DNA from: Paramecium sonneborni
Lineage: Eukaryota > Ciliophora > Oligohymenophorea > Peniculida > Parameciidae
DNA length: 64,000 nucleotides
Assembly: GCA_905182985.1 (NCBI GenBank)
Contig: CAJJDN010000002.1
Location: 298,876-362,875, forward strand
Direction: 5' to 3'
Shown here: positions 35,101 through 47,150 of the stretch, piece by piece
Layout: every line of letters starts with the position of its first letter
How positions within the stretch are numbered: position 1 is the stretch's first letter
Notes under the pieces: model-generated
What the model saw: only the letters and a program-made list of their open reading frames with translations
The model's database searches: none
What the model was told of the DNA's origin: nothing
Translations under genes and position numbers: made by a program

Positions 35101-38100
35101 TGGATTGGTAGATATAGCATATACTTAATGGAATGATATAATTCCTTAATTTGAATATGTAAAAGGAATGAGTTATTTTGATATGGTTGTTTAGACTAAG
35201 GAAACAGTTGCTCATGGATGGTTTTTAGAATAAGCTGTAAATACGAATTGTCCTATCTTTATTACTGGGGTTACAGGAACAGGTAAAACTATTATGGTTA
35301 ATTCAACTGTTGAAAAATTAAGAGATGATGGATTAATAGCTTTAATGTAGATTACATTTTCTGCTAAAACTGCAAGTTCTACTACATAATTAAGTATTGA
35401 ATAAAAATTACAAACTTAACGTAAGAAAGGTAGAACTATTTTAATGCCTCCTCCTGGAAAGAAGTTTGTTGTGTTTGTTGATGATGTTAATATGCCTGCT
35501 CTAGAATAATATGGTGCATAACCACCTATTGAATTATTAAGATAATTTATAGATTATAAAGGTGTTTATGATAGAAAAACATTTAATTGGAAAGATGTTG
35601 ACAACACTATTCTTATTTGTGCTTGTGGTCCTCCAGGTGGAGGAAGATCTCCTATTACTGTGAGATTTAGTCGTCATTTTGCTTTATTAAGTGTTCCTAA
35701 TTCTAGTGATGAAACTTTATCATGGATTTTTAGCACTATTTTGAAAGCATTCTTAAAAAATAATCATTTTAAAAGTGAAATTGTAGATTTAAGTGAAAAC
35801 TTTTCGGTTGTTAATGCAACTCTTTAAATGTATTCAGAAATTTAAAAAGCCTTATTACCTACTCCTGAAAAATCTCATTATGTTTTCAATCTTAGAGATG
35901 TCAGTAAGATCTTCTAAGGCATTTTATAGGCCAAACCGATGATTTATCAAAAGTCTGAATAAATTGTTAGATTATGGGCACATGAAACTTGTCGTGTCTT
36001 AATGGATAGGCTTATTAATTAATAAGATTAAGATTGGTTTAAAGAGAACTTAGTTAAAAATATATTCTTATTTTTTAAGATTGAATATAAGGTTAATGAA
36101 TTATTTGATTCAACCCCTCCTCTCATTTTCGCTGATTTTTAAAAAAGAGCTGAATTATCTGATAGAATTTATGAAGAAGTTAGAGATTACAATCAATTAA
36201 TTAAAGTAATTAATGAATACATGATGGAATATACAAAAATGAATTTAGTATTATTTAAAGATGCTATTGAACATTTAACAAGAATCAGTAGAGTTTTAAG
36301 ATAATAAAGAGGACATTATATGTTGGTTGGAGTTGGAGGTTCAGGTAAAAAATCTTTAACTCAACTTGGAGCTGTTTTAGCTGGATGCAAATTAGATACC
36401 ATTGAAAGTAAGAAAAACTATGGTAAAAAAGAATTTAAAGAAGACTTATTTAGAATGATGTGTGCAGTAGGAATTGACAATAAACTTATTGCATTTTCAT
36501 TTTCAGATACATAAATTTTATAAGAAGGTTTTCTAGAAGATGTCAATAATCTTCTTAATTCTGGTGAAGTACCTAATATGTTGAACAAAGATGATTTAGA
36601 AATCATTAATTAAGGATTATAAGCAGAAGCTAGAGAATTAAAAATTAATGATATCTATCCTTACTTTGTATAAAAGATTAGATCAAATCTACATATTGTT
36701 TTAGGATTATCTCCCATTGGTGGATAATTAAGAGTTAGATTGAGAATGTTTCCAAGTTTAGTTAATTGTTGTACTATAGAATGGTTACATAAATGGCCAT
36801 AAGAAGCATTAATGAGTGTGGCAGAAATGTTTTTGGAAACTTTAGAATTTGATGGACTTACCAAGGATATGAGATAAAATCTTTATTAAATGTGTGTTCA
36901 TGTTCATTAGAGTGTTGAACGAAAATGTGATGAATTTTATGCAGCTTTGAAAAGAAATGTTTATGTTACTCCTAAATCTTATCTTGATTTAATAGAGTCT
37001 TATAAGACTTTATTAATGATGAAAAAAGAAGAATTACAAACAAATAAACTTAAATTATCTTCAGGATTACATAAATTACATGAAGCTAACAGTATAATTA
37101 GTGATTTAAAAGTAAAATTAACAGAAATGTAACCAATTTTGAAATAAAAGACTATTGATTAAGAACATTTATTATAGAAATTATAGGTAGATTCTACAGA
37201 AGCAAATAGGGTAAAGTAATTAGTATCAGAAGAAGAAAGATAAGTCAATGAATAAGCATCTCGAATCAAGGAAACAAAAGCAGAAGCAGATAAAATTTTA
37301 AATGAAGCTATTCCTACATTGAATGCTGCTACAGAAGCACTTAATACACTTAATAGAAATGATATCTCTGAAATAAAAAGTAATAATAATCCATAACCCA
37401 TTGTACGTTTTACTCTAGAATGTGTTGCTATTTTATTCGAAGAAAAATTAGATTGGGATTCAATTAAAAAACTATTAGCTGATCCTAATTTCTTATCAAA
37501 AATGAAAGGATTGGATGTTGGTAGAATTAAACCTGTAACTTAAAATAAAATAAAAGCTAAAATTGCTAGTAATCCAGAATTTATTCCAAATTTAGTTTAA
37601 AAAGTAAGTGTTGCTGCAAAATCAATTTGCGAATGGGTTAGGGCTGTGAGTGAATTTACTGATGTTAATAATGATGTAGAAAAAAAGAAGAGTTAAGTTG
37701 AAGCTATGAATCTATAATTAGATAAAGCAAATAAAGTATTAATTTAAAAACAATCAGAACTAGCTTAGGTGGTTAGAAAAGTTACAGAATTAGAAATCTA
37801 ATTTAATTAAAATAAATAGGAAAAAGATCGACTTGATTAAGATATTTAAACAACAGAATAAAGATTGATAAGAGCTGAAGAACTAACAGTAGGATTAGCG
37901 GATGAATAGGAAAGATGGAAAATAAAAGTAGAAAGTTTAACTGAAGAAATTTAATTGCTTTTAGGTAATGTATTTTTAGGTGGTTCAACAGTCGCTTATA
38001 TGGGGCCATTTACAGGAACATTTAGAAATTAATTAATTCAGAATTGGATGGAAAAAGCTACAGAGTTAACAATTCCTTTGAGTGAAAAGTATAATTTTGA

Positions 38101-41100
38101 GGCAGTCTTAGGTGATGCTCTTGAAATTCAATAATGGTCAGCTAATGGATTACCTAATGATACAGTTTCAAAATCAAATGGCATTATCCAAAAATTTAGT
38201 AGATCTTACCCTATGTTTATTGATCCATAATTATAAGCAAATACTTGGATCAAAAATAGTTATAGAGATTACAATTTGAAAGTTTTGAAGATTACATAAG
38301 AAGGTCTTATAAAGCACATAGAAAATGCTGTATAAACAGGAATTCCTTTACTTTTAGAAGATGTTTAAGAATAATTGGATAACTTTTTAGAGCCATTATT
38401 ATTGAAATAATTTAATATAATAAATAGAAGAAAGATGATAAAGATAGGAGATAGAGAAGTTGAATTTGATCCAAATTTTAAACTATTTTTCAGTACTAAA
38501 TTAGCGAATCCATAATTTTTACCAGAAATATTTATTAGAGTAACAGTAATTAATTTTACTGTCACAGAATAAGGCTTAGAAGAATAATTACTAGGAGATG
38601 TTGTATAGATTGAGAAACCAGAAATGGAAGAGGAAAAGAAAGATTTAATTAAAAGAATTTCAAATGGAAATATGAATTTAAGAAAGAATGAAGAAAAGAT
38701 TTTAAATTTATTAGCAAATTCTAAAGGAATGATTTTAGATAATGTTGATCTCATTGAAAATTTGAAAATCTCAAAATAAGATGCAATTTAAGTGAAAGAA
38801 AGTTTAGTAACTTAAGAATAGAAATCTGCTGAAATAGAAGCTGCCAGATAATAATATTTACCTGTAGCAACAAGAGGTAGTTTACTTTATTTTGTTATTG
38901 CAGATTTTACATTAGTTGATCCAATGTATCAATTTTCATTGAATTATTTTAAGAGACTTTATTAAAATGTTATTAGAAATTCAGAGAAAAATGATGATAT
39001 AAAAATAAGAATATCTACTTTAATAGAAGGTATTACTGAGACAATTTATTCAAATGTTTGTAGAGGTTTATTTAATTAACATAAGAGAATATTTTCATTT
39101 TTAATGACTGTTAAAATATAATTGAATGCTAAATAAATAAGTTTTGTTGAATGGAATCTTTTTGTAAGAGGAGCAAGTTTATCTATTTAACCACCAGCTA
39201 TGCCTAATACAGTTAAATTAACTCCTAAAATTTGGAATGAGTTATATTAATTAACAACTGTCCATTAAAATTTTATACAAATTTACAACTAAACATTGAC
39301 TAATTTCAAAGAGACTGAATAATTTATACAATCTGATAATCCTTGGAGTTTATTGAATGAATAATTAACACCTTTCTAAAAATTAATGATTGTTAAAGTA
39401 TTAAGAGAAGAAGAATCTTTATATGCAATGACTTATTATGTGGATGCAATTTTGGGAAAAAAATATACATCCAATAACTAATCTTCAATTGAAGATATTT
39501 TCAATGATACTGATCACAAAACACCATTTATTTTTATTTTAAGTTAGGGTGCTGATCCATTATCTAGTTTAATGAGATTAGCAAATTAAAAGAAAATTTC
39601 ATCTGAGAAACTTCGAATCATTTCACTTGGATAAGGATAAGGAATAATTGCTGAAAAAGCTATAGAAAGTGGAGTCAAAAGTGGTGATTGGGTAATATTA
39701 TAAAATTGTCATCTTGGTAAATCATTTATGCCTACTCTTGAAAAAAGATTAGAATGGTTTGAAGATCCAGAATTATAATCATAATTTAATACTGGATTTA
39801 GATTAATGTTAACAAGTATGCCTTGTGATTATTTCCCTGTAAGTGTTTTATAGAATAGTATTAAATTAACAACTGAACCACCAAAAGGATTGAAATCAAA
39901 TATGTTTAAGAGTTATACTGATTTATCAGCTGAATAAGTTGAGAATTGTGATAAAAAGGAGCCATGGAAAAAATTACTCTATTCTCTAGCATTTTTCCAT
40001 GCTGTTGTATAAGAGCGTCGTAAATTTGGACCTTTAGGTTGGAACATAAGATATGAGTAAAAATTTATATTAAAATAGATTTAATGATTCTGATCTTGAA
40101 ACTTCATACACTCTACTAAGAAATTTCCTTGATTTACCTTAAGATATACCTTGGGATGCTATAGTTTATGTAATAGGAGAAATCACTTATGGAGGTAGAG
40201 TCACAGATGATTGGGATAGAAGATGTTTATTAACCATTTTATCTAAATTTATCAAGTAAATCATAAATTTATAAATTTAGTGAAGATGCACTCAATGATG
40301 GATACTCTTTTTCAGATTCAGGTGTATATAAATAGCCTTCTGAAACAAATATTGAAGGATATCGAAATTTAATTAATAAATTCCCTGATTTTGAAAAACC
40401 TGAAGTTTTTGGAATGAATGAAAATGCAAACATTACTTTTAAATTAACAGAATCGAAAATGGCATTGTCAACTATTTTAAACATTCAACCAAGAGAAAGT
40501 GCTCAAACAAGTGATTCAGATTAAAAAGCAAAAACTCCAGATGAAAATGTTTTAGAACTTTGTGATATTTTGAAATAGAAACTTCCATTTCTTATAAAAG
40601 AATAAGAAAAAAAGAAAAAATAAATTGTCCCTTAAAATAATACATCTGAAATTGATTCTCTAAAAGTTTGTTTGAATTAGGAAGTTCAAAGATTTAATAG
40701 GTTGTTATCAGTAATTGGAAATTCAATAAAAAATTTACAAGCTGCTATCAAAGGAGAAGTTGTTATGTCAGCTGAGCTTGATAAAATGTACAGCTCATTA
40801 CTAAATAATTAAGTGCCTTAAATTTGGGCAAATAAAGCTTACCCATCTTTAAAGCCTTTAGCTTCCTTTTATGATGATATGATTAAAAGAGTTAATTTCT
40901 TCAGAGATTGGTTTAACTTAGAATTTGGATATCCAAAAGGTTATTGGATCTCTGCCTTCTTCTTCCCATAAGGTTTTCTAACTTCAGTATTATAAACATT
41001 TGCAAGAAAAAATTAAATTGCTATTGATATTCTTGGATTTAGTTTCAAATTTTTTAATTATGTAGATAGTGAGATGGTAAAATATATATTTAATATATTT

Positions 41101-41457
41101 AGATTACATCAACACCTGATAATGGGGCCTATATTTATGGTTTATATGTAGAAGGATGTAGATTTGATATAAATAAAGGAATACTAGAAGATTAGTTGCC
41201 AGGCTAAACTATTTTCTAGGCTCCTATTATACATTTTATACCTACTTAAGACTATAAACCTAATCCAAGCGAATATTCAATGCCTCTTTATAAAACAAGT
41301 AATTTATTAATTCAAATTTTCAGGTCTTCGAGCAGGAGTATTATCAACTACAGGACATTCAACCAATTTCATTAGAGCTATCGAATGTCCTACTAAGAAG
41401 AATCCCGATTATTGGATTCTCAACGGAGCTGCCTTTACAACCCAACTAAATGATTGA
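29114..41457 (+). CDS. Axonemal dynein heavy chain, single-headed inner-arm type
   Basis: An intact motor protein of about 4072 aa. The N-terminal tail is short; CIECC-free linker sequence leads to AAA1 with [16 protein letters not shown] and P-loop GPAGTGKTE at residue ~1411. Further P-loops: AAA2 GVTMGGKSQ (~1692), AAA3 GVTGTGKTI (~2043), AAA4 GVGGSGKKS (~2397), spaced as in dyneins. AAA1 Walker B is CLDEFNRI. A stalk with coiled coils flanks the microtubule-binding region around 37000-37900, followed by AAA5, AAA6 and the dynein C-terminal domain ending with [12 protein letters not shown]. Five introns: 29379-29405, 40057-40078, 40256-40280, 41077-41102 and 41299-41323; four of the five cluster in the last 1.4 kb. 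Total length and N-terminal [12 protein letters not shown] block put it in the DNAH3/6/7/12 group; I do not resolve which. Confidence 0.95.
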
Positions 41458-42074
41458 TAATATATAATATAATGTTCAAATTTTATTAAAATAAAGTCTA
41501 GTTATTCTTTTTGCTTTTAATAACTAATACAATTTACTAATTATTTAAAATGCAATTTGACAATTTAAGTCAAAACATTATTTCATTATGTAATGAAATA
41601 TATGCTAACTAATTTATGGAATATTTATCATTTTGATGTTTTTTAAAATATCTTTAAATTAACATCAAATTAAAATAAAATTGGAGTGTAAGGAACTAAA
41701 TTAAAATTCTATTCTATATTATATTCCTTAATGCTCTCTTTTATCTAAAATTTCTAAGTTTAAATAAATAAATCTTTCCTAAAAAATAGAAATTTATAGT
41801 TTATATAATTTTTAAAAACTTTTCAGAATAAGTAGAGTTGTTGTTTGAATAATAATTGATTAATAAAGCTGAATTTGAATAAGATTATTCTTTACAAATT
41901 AAATAGTCATTAAGTAATTTTTTTGATTAGATTTAATTTAAGATTTTAATTTAAGATTAGTAAGAAATAGATAAATAATGAAGTATTATAAAATTGGAGT
42001 ATAAAAAAAGAGCTGAAAGTATTAAGAAGAATAAAATAAATATTGGAAGATTTAATTAATTATATTATATTATT
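41458..42074 (+). other. Intergenic with a possible short or decayed gene
   Basis: Between the dynein stop and the next start. A plus-strand reading from ATG 41593 (MKYMLTNLWNIYHFDVFQNI) continues, if a 32-nt and a 24-nt intron are accepted, into a strongly coding-like segment (VELLFEQQLINKAEFEQDYS, LEYKKRAESIKKNKINIGRF) ending near 42060. It then runs in frame into the next gene with no stop. It may be a real upstream exon set, a separate gene with a missed stop, or a remnant. Confidence 0.35.
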
Positions 42075-42483
42075 ATGATTTACGATTAACCAGAACACTT
42101 TGGACTTTTCGAGAAAACAGTAACAGCTAAAGAGAAAGAAGAAGTGAAATAATTTTTGAAATACGATAGACATGTTCCTTTAAAATTAACAGAGTAAGTA
42201 TTCCATGCTGAAGCGTATTAATTTAATTGTCTACAATAGAGATGCTTCAAGATTTGAAAGATTAGGATAAGTTGGAGGAGCAGTCTATTCATTTTCATTC
42301 TTTTTCTTTCCAATAATAAAAGGATTACCAATAAAATAGAGACTATTTTGGGCTGCAGTACCTGGAGGTATTGTTGCATGGTTAGGATGGAGAATAAAAG
42401 AAGAATTAGAATGGAATAGAGTTTATAATTGTTATTAGAAATATTAAGTAGCTCATTCGATGCACAAGAAAGTGTTCATCTGA
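42075..42483 (+). CDS. Small membrane protein, 127 aa, mitochondrial-looking
   Basis: MIYDQPEHFGLFEKTVTAKE starts a soluble N-terminus; after one 25-nt intron (42215-42239) come two hydrophobic segments, VGGAVYSFSFFFFPIIKGL and LFWAAVPGGIVAWLGWRI, and a basic C-terminus ending HSMHKKVFI. Exons sum to exactly 128 codons. The gene is 68 nt upstream of, and codirectional with, the carrier-like gene. The size, two close membrane spans and basic tail are typical of inner-membrane accessory subunits of respiratory complexes, but I recognise no family and infer location only. Confidence 0.7.
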
Positions 42484-42551
42484 GAATTATAGCAAGCACA
42501 AAATATAAATATATAAAAACCAAAAATATCCAATTCAATAATTAATTAATC

Positions 42552-43721
42552 ATGTTTTTTGAGTTAGACGACATCAGAAGAAGACATTCCTTGTATTTTG
42601 ATTGTTATAATGCTGGTGTATGGACAGATGCTCCTGAGAAGTAAATTATATCTTTAATAAATTAGTTCATGGAGATGGAATTTTACAAGAGGAGCAATCT
42701 CAGGATTATTAGGAAGTGTTGTAGGTGAAACATGGCATAATTTTTATGAGAATTGGAAATTACTGTAATAAATATATATATTTAAGTTTACGATCATATG
42801 AATAACCAAATAATTTGAAAGAATTGTATAATTTTAGTAAAGCAACTGTCAATCTTGAGAATTTCAAAAGATCAATGGGTACTAGAATGTAATTTGCTTT
42901 TGCCTCAGGTGGTATTGATTGGGCTTTGAGATTAGCAACATTTAGAGCTATTAATCATGGATGGCAAAGTATTTATATTAAATATTTAATTAAGGAACTT
43001 GGGGTACATTTGAATATGGTTTCATGAGAAAAATTCCTGGCTCTATGTTTATGGCTCTTATTACTGCACCTATTGGAATTCCATTTGAAGTTGCTAGAAT
43101 GGCATATTATGCTGATAAAACATTCCCTAAAGAATTATAAAAAGGATATACCTCATTTTTCAATGCTTTATGGAGAATTCCATTTGAAGAAGGACCATAC
43201 TATTTCTATAAAAATTCCTTCCCTCTCTTTGCTAGAAACTTTTTATAAACATTAACTCTATTATACTCTTTTGATTGGATGAAGGATAAAGTAAATAATT
43301 ATATATTTACATCTAAAGCTCTCTGTTCTTACAAGAGTTTCAGAAATCCCATATTTCCCAGTTAAAGTTTTAAACTGTTTCTTATCTACATACTTGGCCA
43401 TAATAACTAGTTATTCTCTTTCTTAAGTGACTCGAGAAATGGTAGAATTATGGCCGAAACCTAATGGGGTTTGTCCTTATGAGGGAAATTATAGAAAAGC
43501 TGCTACTCATATTTGGTATTTTTATTTTATAATCAAAACTAAGGTATGCCAGAAATTTCAATAACTATTTCCCAGGTATGTTAAGAAATTATGCCAGCAG
43601 ATAATTCTTACCAATGTTTGTTACTCTTTGGTGGGCTGATTCTTTTGGATTATTTACTTACTGGAAAATAGATATGTTTAGTGGAGCAGGATCAAATACA
43701 TGGGAAGATTCATTTTGTTGA
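42552..43721 (+). CDS. Mitochondrial-carrier-fold protein, 346 aa
   Basis: Contains one clear mitochondrial carrier signature: PFEVARM (P-x-[DE]-x-x-R) followed by YTSFFNALWRIPFEEGPYYF and YKNSFPLFARNF, matching the 'Px[DE]xx[RK]...EEGxxxxYKG' half-repeat of SLC25 carriers. A second signature is degenerate (YSLSQVTREMVEL) and the first half (GAISGLLGSVVGETWHNFY) lacks it. The tail contains MLRNYASRQFLPMFVTLWWA. Five introns: 42641-42665, 42765-42786, 42969-42994, 43291-43318 and 43516-43543; exons sum to 347 codons. With two of three signatures worn away, a structural rather than transport role is possible; ciliate respiratory complexes are known to have recruited carrier-fold proteins. The substrate cannot be named. 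Confidence 0.75.
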
Positions 43722-43815
43722 AATTTATAAATCAATATTCAATTCAAAATAGAAAATTATTATTTATTTTTTATATACCGTTTTTTAACATTGAAATTTT
43801 TCATAAATTAAATTA

Positions 43816-46129
43816 ATGAAAACAATATTGCTTTTGGTATTGGTTGCTTGTGTTTTTACAACAAATACAGCTCTTTTTGAAAGAATTGAAAATAGTGATT
43901 TAGGTAGAACACTTTTGAATACAATTGCTATTTAAATGACAACTGGCGAACCATTAGAAAGAATTTTCTAAACACTTTATGATTTAGAAGATAGATATAT
44001 TGCTGATTAAAAAGAAGATGATGCAAATAATCAAGCTTTCTAATAAGTATGTGATGCTGATTTGGCTGCCTTAAACTAAGAACTTGCCAATCTTGAATAA
44101 AGAAATACAGAATTATAAGCTGTTCTTGATGATCTTGTTCCAATTAGAGATTAAAAGATTGGATAAAAGAAAGCAAAGGAACTCTAAAAGGCTGAATTAT
44201 AAAAAGTTATAGATGAAACAACAGCTAAGAGATAAGAATAAGCTGATGATTTTGAAGCTTAAAGATAAGAATATACATTTGTTTCATCAGTATTGGCTGA
44301 AGCAAGAAGACTCTTCACAGATAATTTATAAGCTCCATCTTTCTTATAAAAAGGTGAAGAAAAGGTTCATNNNNNNNNNNNNNNNNNNNNNNNNNNNNNN
44401 NNNNNNNNNNNNNNNNNNNNNNNNNNNNNNNNNNNNNNNNNNNNNNNNNNNNNNNNNNNNNNNNNNNNNNNNNNNNNNNNNNNNNNNNNNNNNNNNNNNN
44501 NNNNNNNNNNNNNNNNNNNNNNNNNNNNNNNNNNNNNNNNNNNNNNNNNNNNNNNNNNNNNNNNNNNNNNNNNNNNNNNNNNNNNNNNNNNNNNNNNNNN
44601 NNNNNNNNNNNNNNNNNNNNNNNNNNNNNNNNNNNNNNNNNNNNNNNNNNNNNNNNNNNNNNNNNNNNNNNNNNNNNNNNNNNNNNNNNNNNNNNNNNNN
44701 NNNNNNNNNNNNNNNNNNNNNNNNNNNNNNNNNNNNNNNNNNNNNNNNNNNNNNNNNNNNNNNNNNNNNNNNNNNNNNNNNNNNNNNNNNNNNNNNNNNN
44801 NNNNNNNNNNNNNNNNNNNNNNNNNNNNNNNNNNNNNNNNNNNNNNNNNNNNNNNNNNNNNNNNNNNNNNNNNNNNNNNNNNNNNNNNNNNNNNNNNNNN
44901 NNNNNNNNNNNNNNNNNNNNNNNNNNNNNNNNNNNNNNNNNNNNNNNNNNNNNNNNNNNNNNNNNNNNNNNNNNNNNNNNNNNNNNNNNNNNNNNNNNNN
45001 NNNNNNNNNNNNNNNNNNNNNNNNNNNNNNNNNNNNNNNNNNNNNNNNNNNNNNNNNNNNNNNNNNNNNNNNNNNNNNNNNNNNNNNNNNNNNNNNNNNN
45101 NNNNNNNNNNNNNNNNNNNNNNNNNNNNNNNNNNNNNNNNNNNNNNNNNNNNNNNNNNNNNNNNNATATATTGCTGATTAAAAAGAAGATGATGCAAATA
45201 ATCAAGCTTTCTAATAAGTATGTGATGCTGATTTGGCTGCCTTAAACTAAGAACTTGCCAATCTTGAATAAAGAAATACAGAATTATAAGCTGTTCTTGA
45301 TGATCTTGTTCCAATTAGAGATTAAAAGATTGGATAAAAGAAAGCAAAGGAACTCTAAAAGGCTGAATTATAAAAAGTTATAGATGAAACAACAGCTAAG
45401 AGATAAGAATAAGCTGATGATTTTGAAGCTTAAAGATAAGAATATACATTTGTTTCATCAGTATTGGCTGAAGCAAGAAGACTCTTCACAGATAATTTAT
45501 AAGCTCCATCTTTCTTATAAAAAGGTGAAGAAAAGGTTCATGTAACACCATAAATAATGGCTTAAGTCGCTAGTCATATGAGTTAAGGTGCACATAAAGC
45601 CAGTACAATGAAACATGTTAGAACATTTGGAAAAGCCATAAAATTATTAGCTAATCTTGCAAACAGAACTCAATAATTTGCTAATTAAGAATTAACAGGC
45701 AGAGTTATTAAATTAATAGATGATCTTTAAAATTAATTAAGTTAAGCTTTTGATTTAGCCAGAAAAGCTGAAGATGACAGAACTAGAGCATTCTAAGCAT
45801 ATATGAGTTTATTAAACAAAGATATGAACAAATACAATTCATCAATAGCTAATTTAACAGCTGAAATATAATCGCTCTAAGACAGAATTGATGCTACTAC
45901 CTCAAGTTAAAATGATGTTCTTTAAAGAATTTAAGCTAAGACTTAATAAAGAGATGACAGAAGAGGAGAATGCTAAGAAGCTGCTTATGATTACTAATAA
46001 AGAAGATCTGCAAGAGATGGTGATAGATAAACAGTTAGTGATTTGATTGGTGTATTAAATACCAACATGAGAGATCTTAAAGAATATATTGCTTTAAGAA
46101 TTGCTGCTGGTGATAAGAATCTTGAATGA
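43816..46129 (+). CDS. Trichocyst matrix protein, interrupted by assembly gap
   Basis: Secretory-granule protein that crystallises inside trichocysts. The N-terminus MKTILLLVLVACVFTTNTA is a signal peptide; then come Gln/Glu-rich helices with LANLEQRNTELQAVLDDLVP and, after the gap, LFQDRIDATT-like helices ending IALRIAAGDKNLE, all typical of TMP precursors that are cleaved into two chains. The coding sequence is broken by 795 Ns at 44371-45165. The 376 bp before the gap (43995-44370) are repeated exactly after it (45166-45541). Dropping one copy and the Ns joins CAT (44368-44370) directly to GTA (45542) in frame and gives 380 aa, the normal precursor length. The gap is therefore probably false. 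The gene belongs to a large multigene family. Confidence 0.93.
43995..44370 (+). repeat. 376-bp direct repeat, copy 1
   Basis: Identical to 45166-45541 over the whole length as far as I compared. It ends exactly where the N run starts, and the second copy begins exactly where it ends, the pattern left when two overlapping contig ends are scaffolded without merging. Confidence 0.95.
44371..45165. other. Assembly gap, 795 N
   Basis: A run of 795 undetermined bases inside the trichocyst matrix protein gene. The long open frames reported through it are artefacts of the Ns. Confidence 0.99.
45166..45541 (+). repeat. 376-bp direct repeat, copy 2
   Basis: Exact second copy of 43995-44370. Its reading phase relative to the ATG at 43816 is not preserved across the N run, which fits an arbitrary gap size rather than a true duplication. 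Confidence 0.95.
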
Positions 46130-46421
46130 AATTGATATATAATTTTCATTTAAAGAACTTATTAATATCCATCCATAAAATCTCTCTTATTATTTATTTA
46201 ATTCTAATATCTTTTAAAATTATTCATTTTATCAGATTTACAGAAATACTAAAAAAGGAAATCCATAAACATATTTATAAAAACTAAGTTATCTTATTGA
46301 TAATCTATTAAATCATATTTTATATACTATTATAATTCTAATATATATTTATTTAATATTAGAATTTTATTTTATTTTAAACCCCCAAATTGTATTTAAA
46401 CAATTAAAAGAAATAATAATA

Positions 46422-47104
46422 TCAACAACACGAGTTTTCAGCATCATTTTTATTATCAGAGGCTCCAATTTTAATTGCTGGCCTTTGTTCTTTAATTTTT
46501 TATTATTGTAATTTTTCTTTTTCGTTAACTAAATCTCCAATATGATTGAATAATTCCTAGAATATTTACAATTGATACAAAAACACCAATATTTTGTTTA
46601 CAACTAGTTTCAAAAACTTAAATTTTAGGATCAAATGAATTAGCATATTATTTGACATCTTCTAAAGGGACTTTAGATTCTAAATCAATTTTATTTGCAA
46701 TAATGAATTTGGCTAAAGTTAAAATCAAAATTAGGATTACTTATATCAGCCACTCCTTCTTCATTTAATTTTTCTAACCAAAACTTAAGTACTTCAAAAG
46801 ATTTTGGTTTTGTTACATCATAAACTATGATAGCAAAACTTGCATCTTATATAAATAGCTATTAAGTAATACCCATATAATATAGTTTAGCAATGCTTCT
46901 ATAAACTTCTTAGCCTGCAGTGTCCCAAATCTATAATTCTATTAATCTACCATCTCTTATAATTTATTTAGGAGAAAATTCAGCACCTAAAGTTTAGGTT
47001 CTTGTTTCAGTAAAATCATTTTTAGTGAATCTTTAGATTAAACTACTTTTGCCAACAGCATAATCTCCTAAAGTGACAATCTTACTTTAAATAGGTTTTT
47101 GCAT
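46422..47104 (-). CDS. Rab-family small GTPase
   Basis: A 201-aa membrane-traffic switch protein. All G boxes are seen: P-loop GDYAVGKSS, switch I TRTQTLGAEF, WDTAGQEVYRSI, ANKIDL (base recognition) and ETSCKQN. The C-terminus ends ENSCC, a double-cysteine geranylgeranylation site. Introns 46846-46872 (27 nt), 46713-46740 (28 nt) and 46557-46578 (22 nt) give 202 codons. The 27-nt intron falls right after LYYM and has no in-frame TGA, so retention would insert nine residues between switch II and the next strand without ending the frame. Closest in overall look to Rab5/Rab21-like endosomal Rabs, but I do not assign a subfamily. Confidence 0.92.
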
Positions 47105-47150
47105 AATAATATATTTATTTATTTTTTTATTTTATGTAATACTATCATTT

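Noticed and set aside
44213..45314. Three long open frames of about 300 codons across 44.2-45.3 kb on both strands
   Set aside because: They consist almost wholly of N bases; only the trichocyst matrix frame is real.
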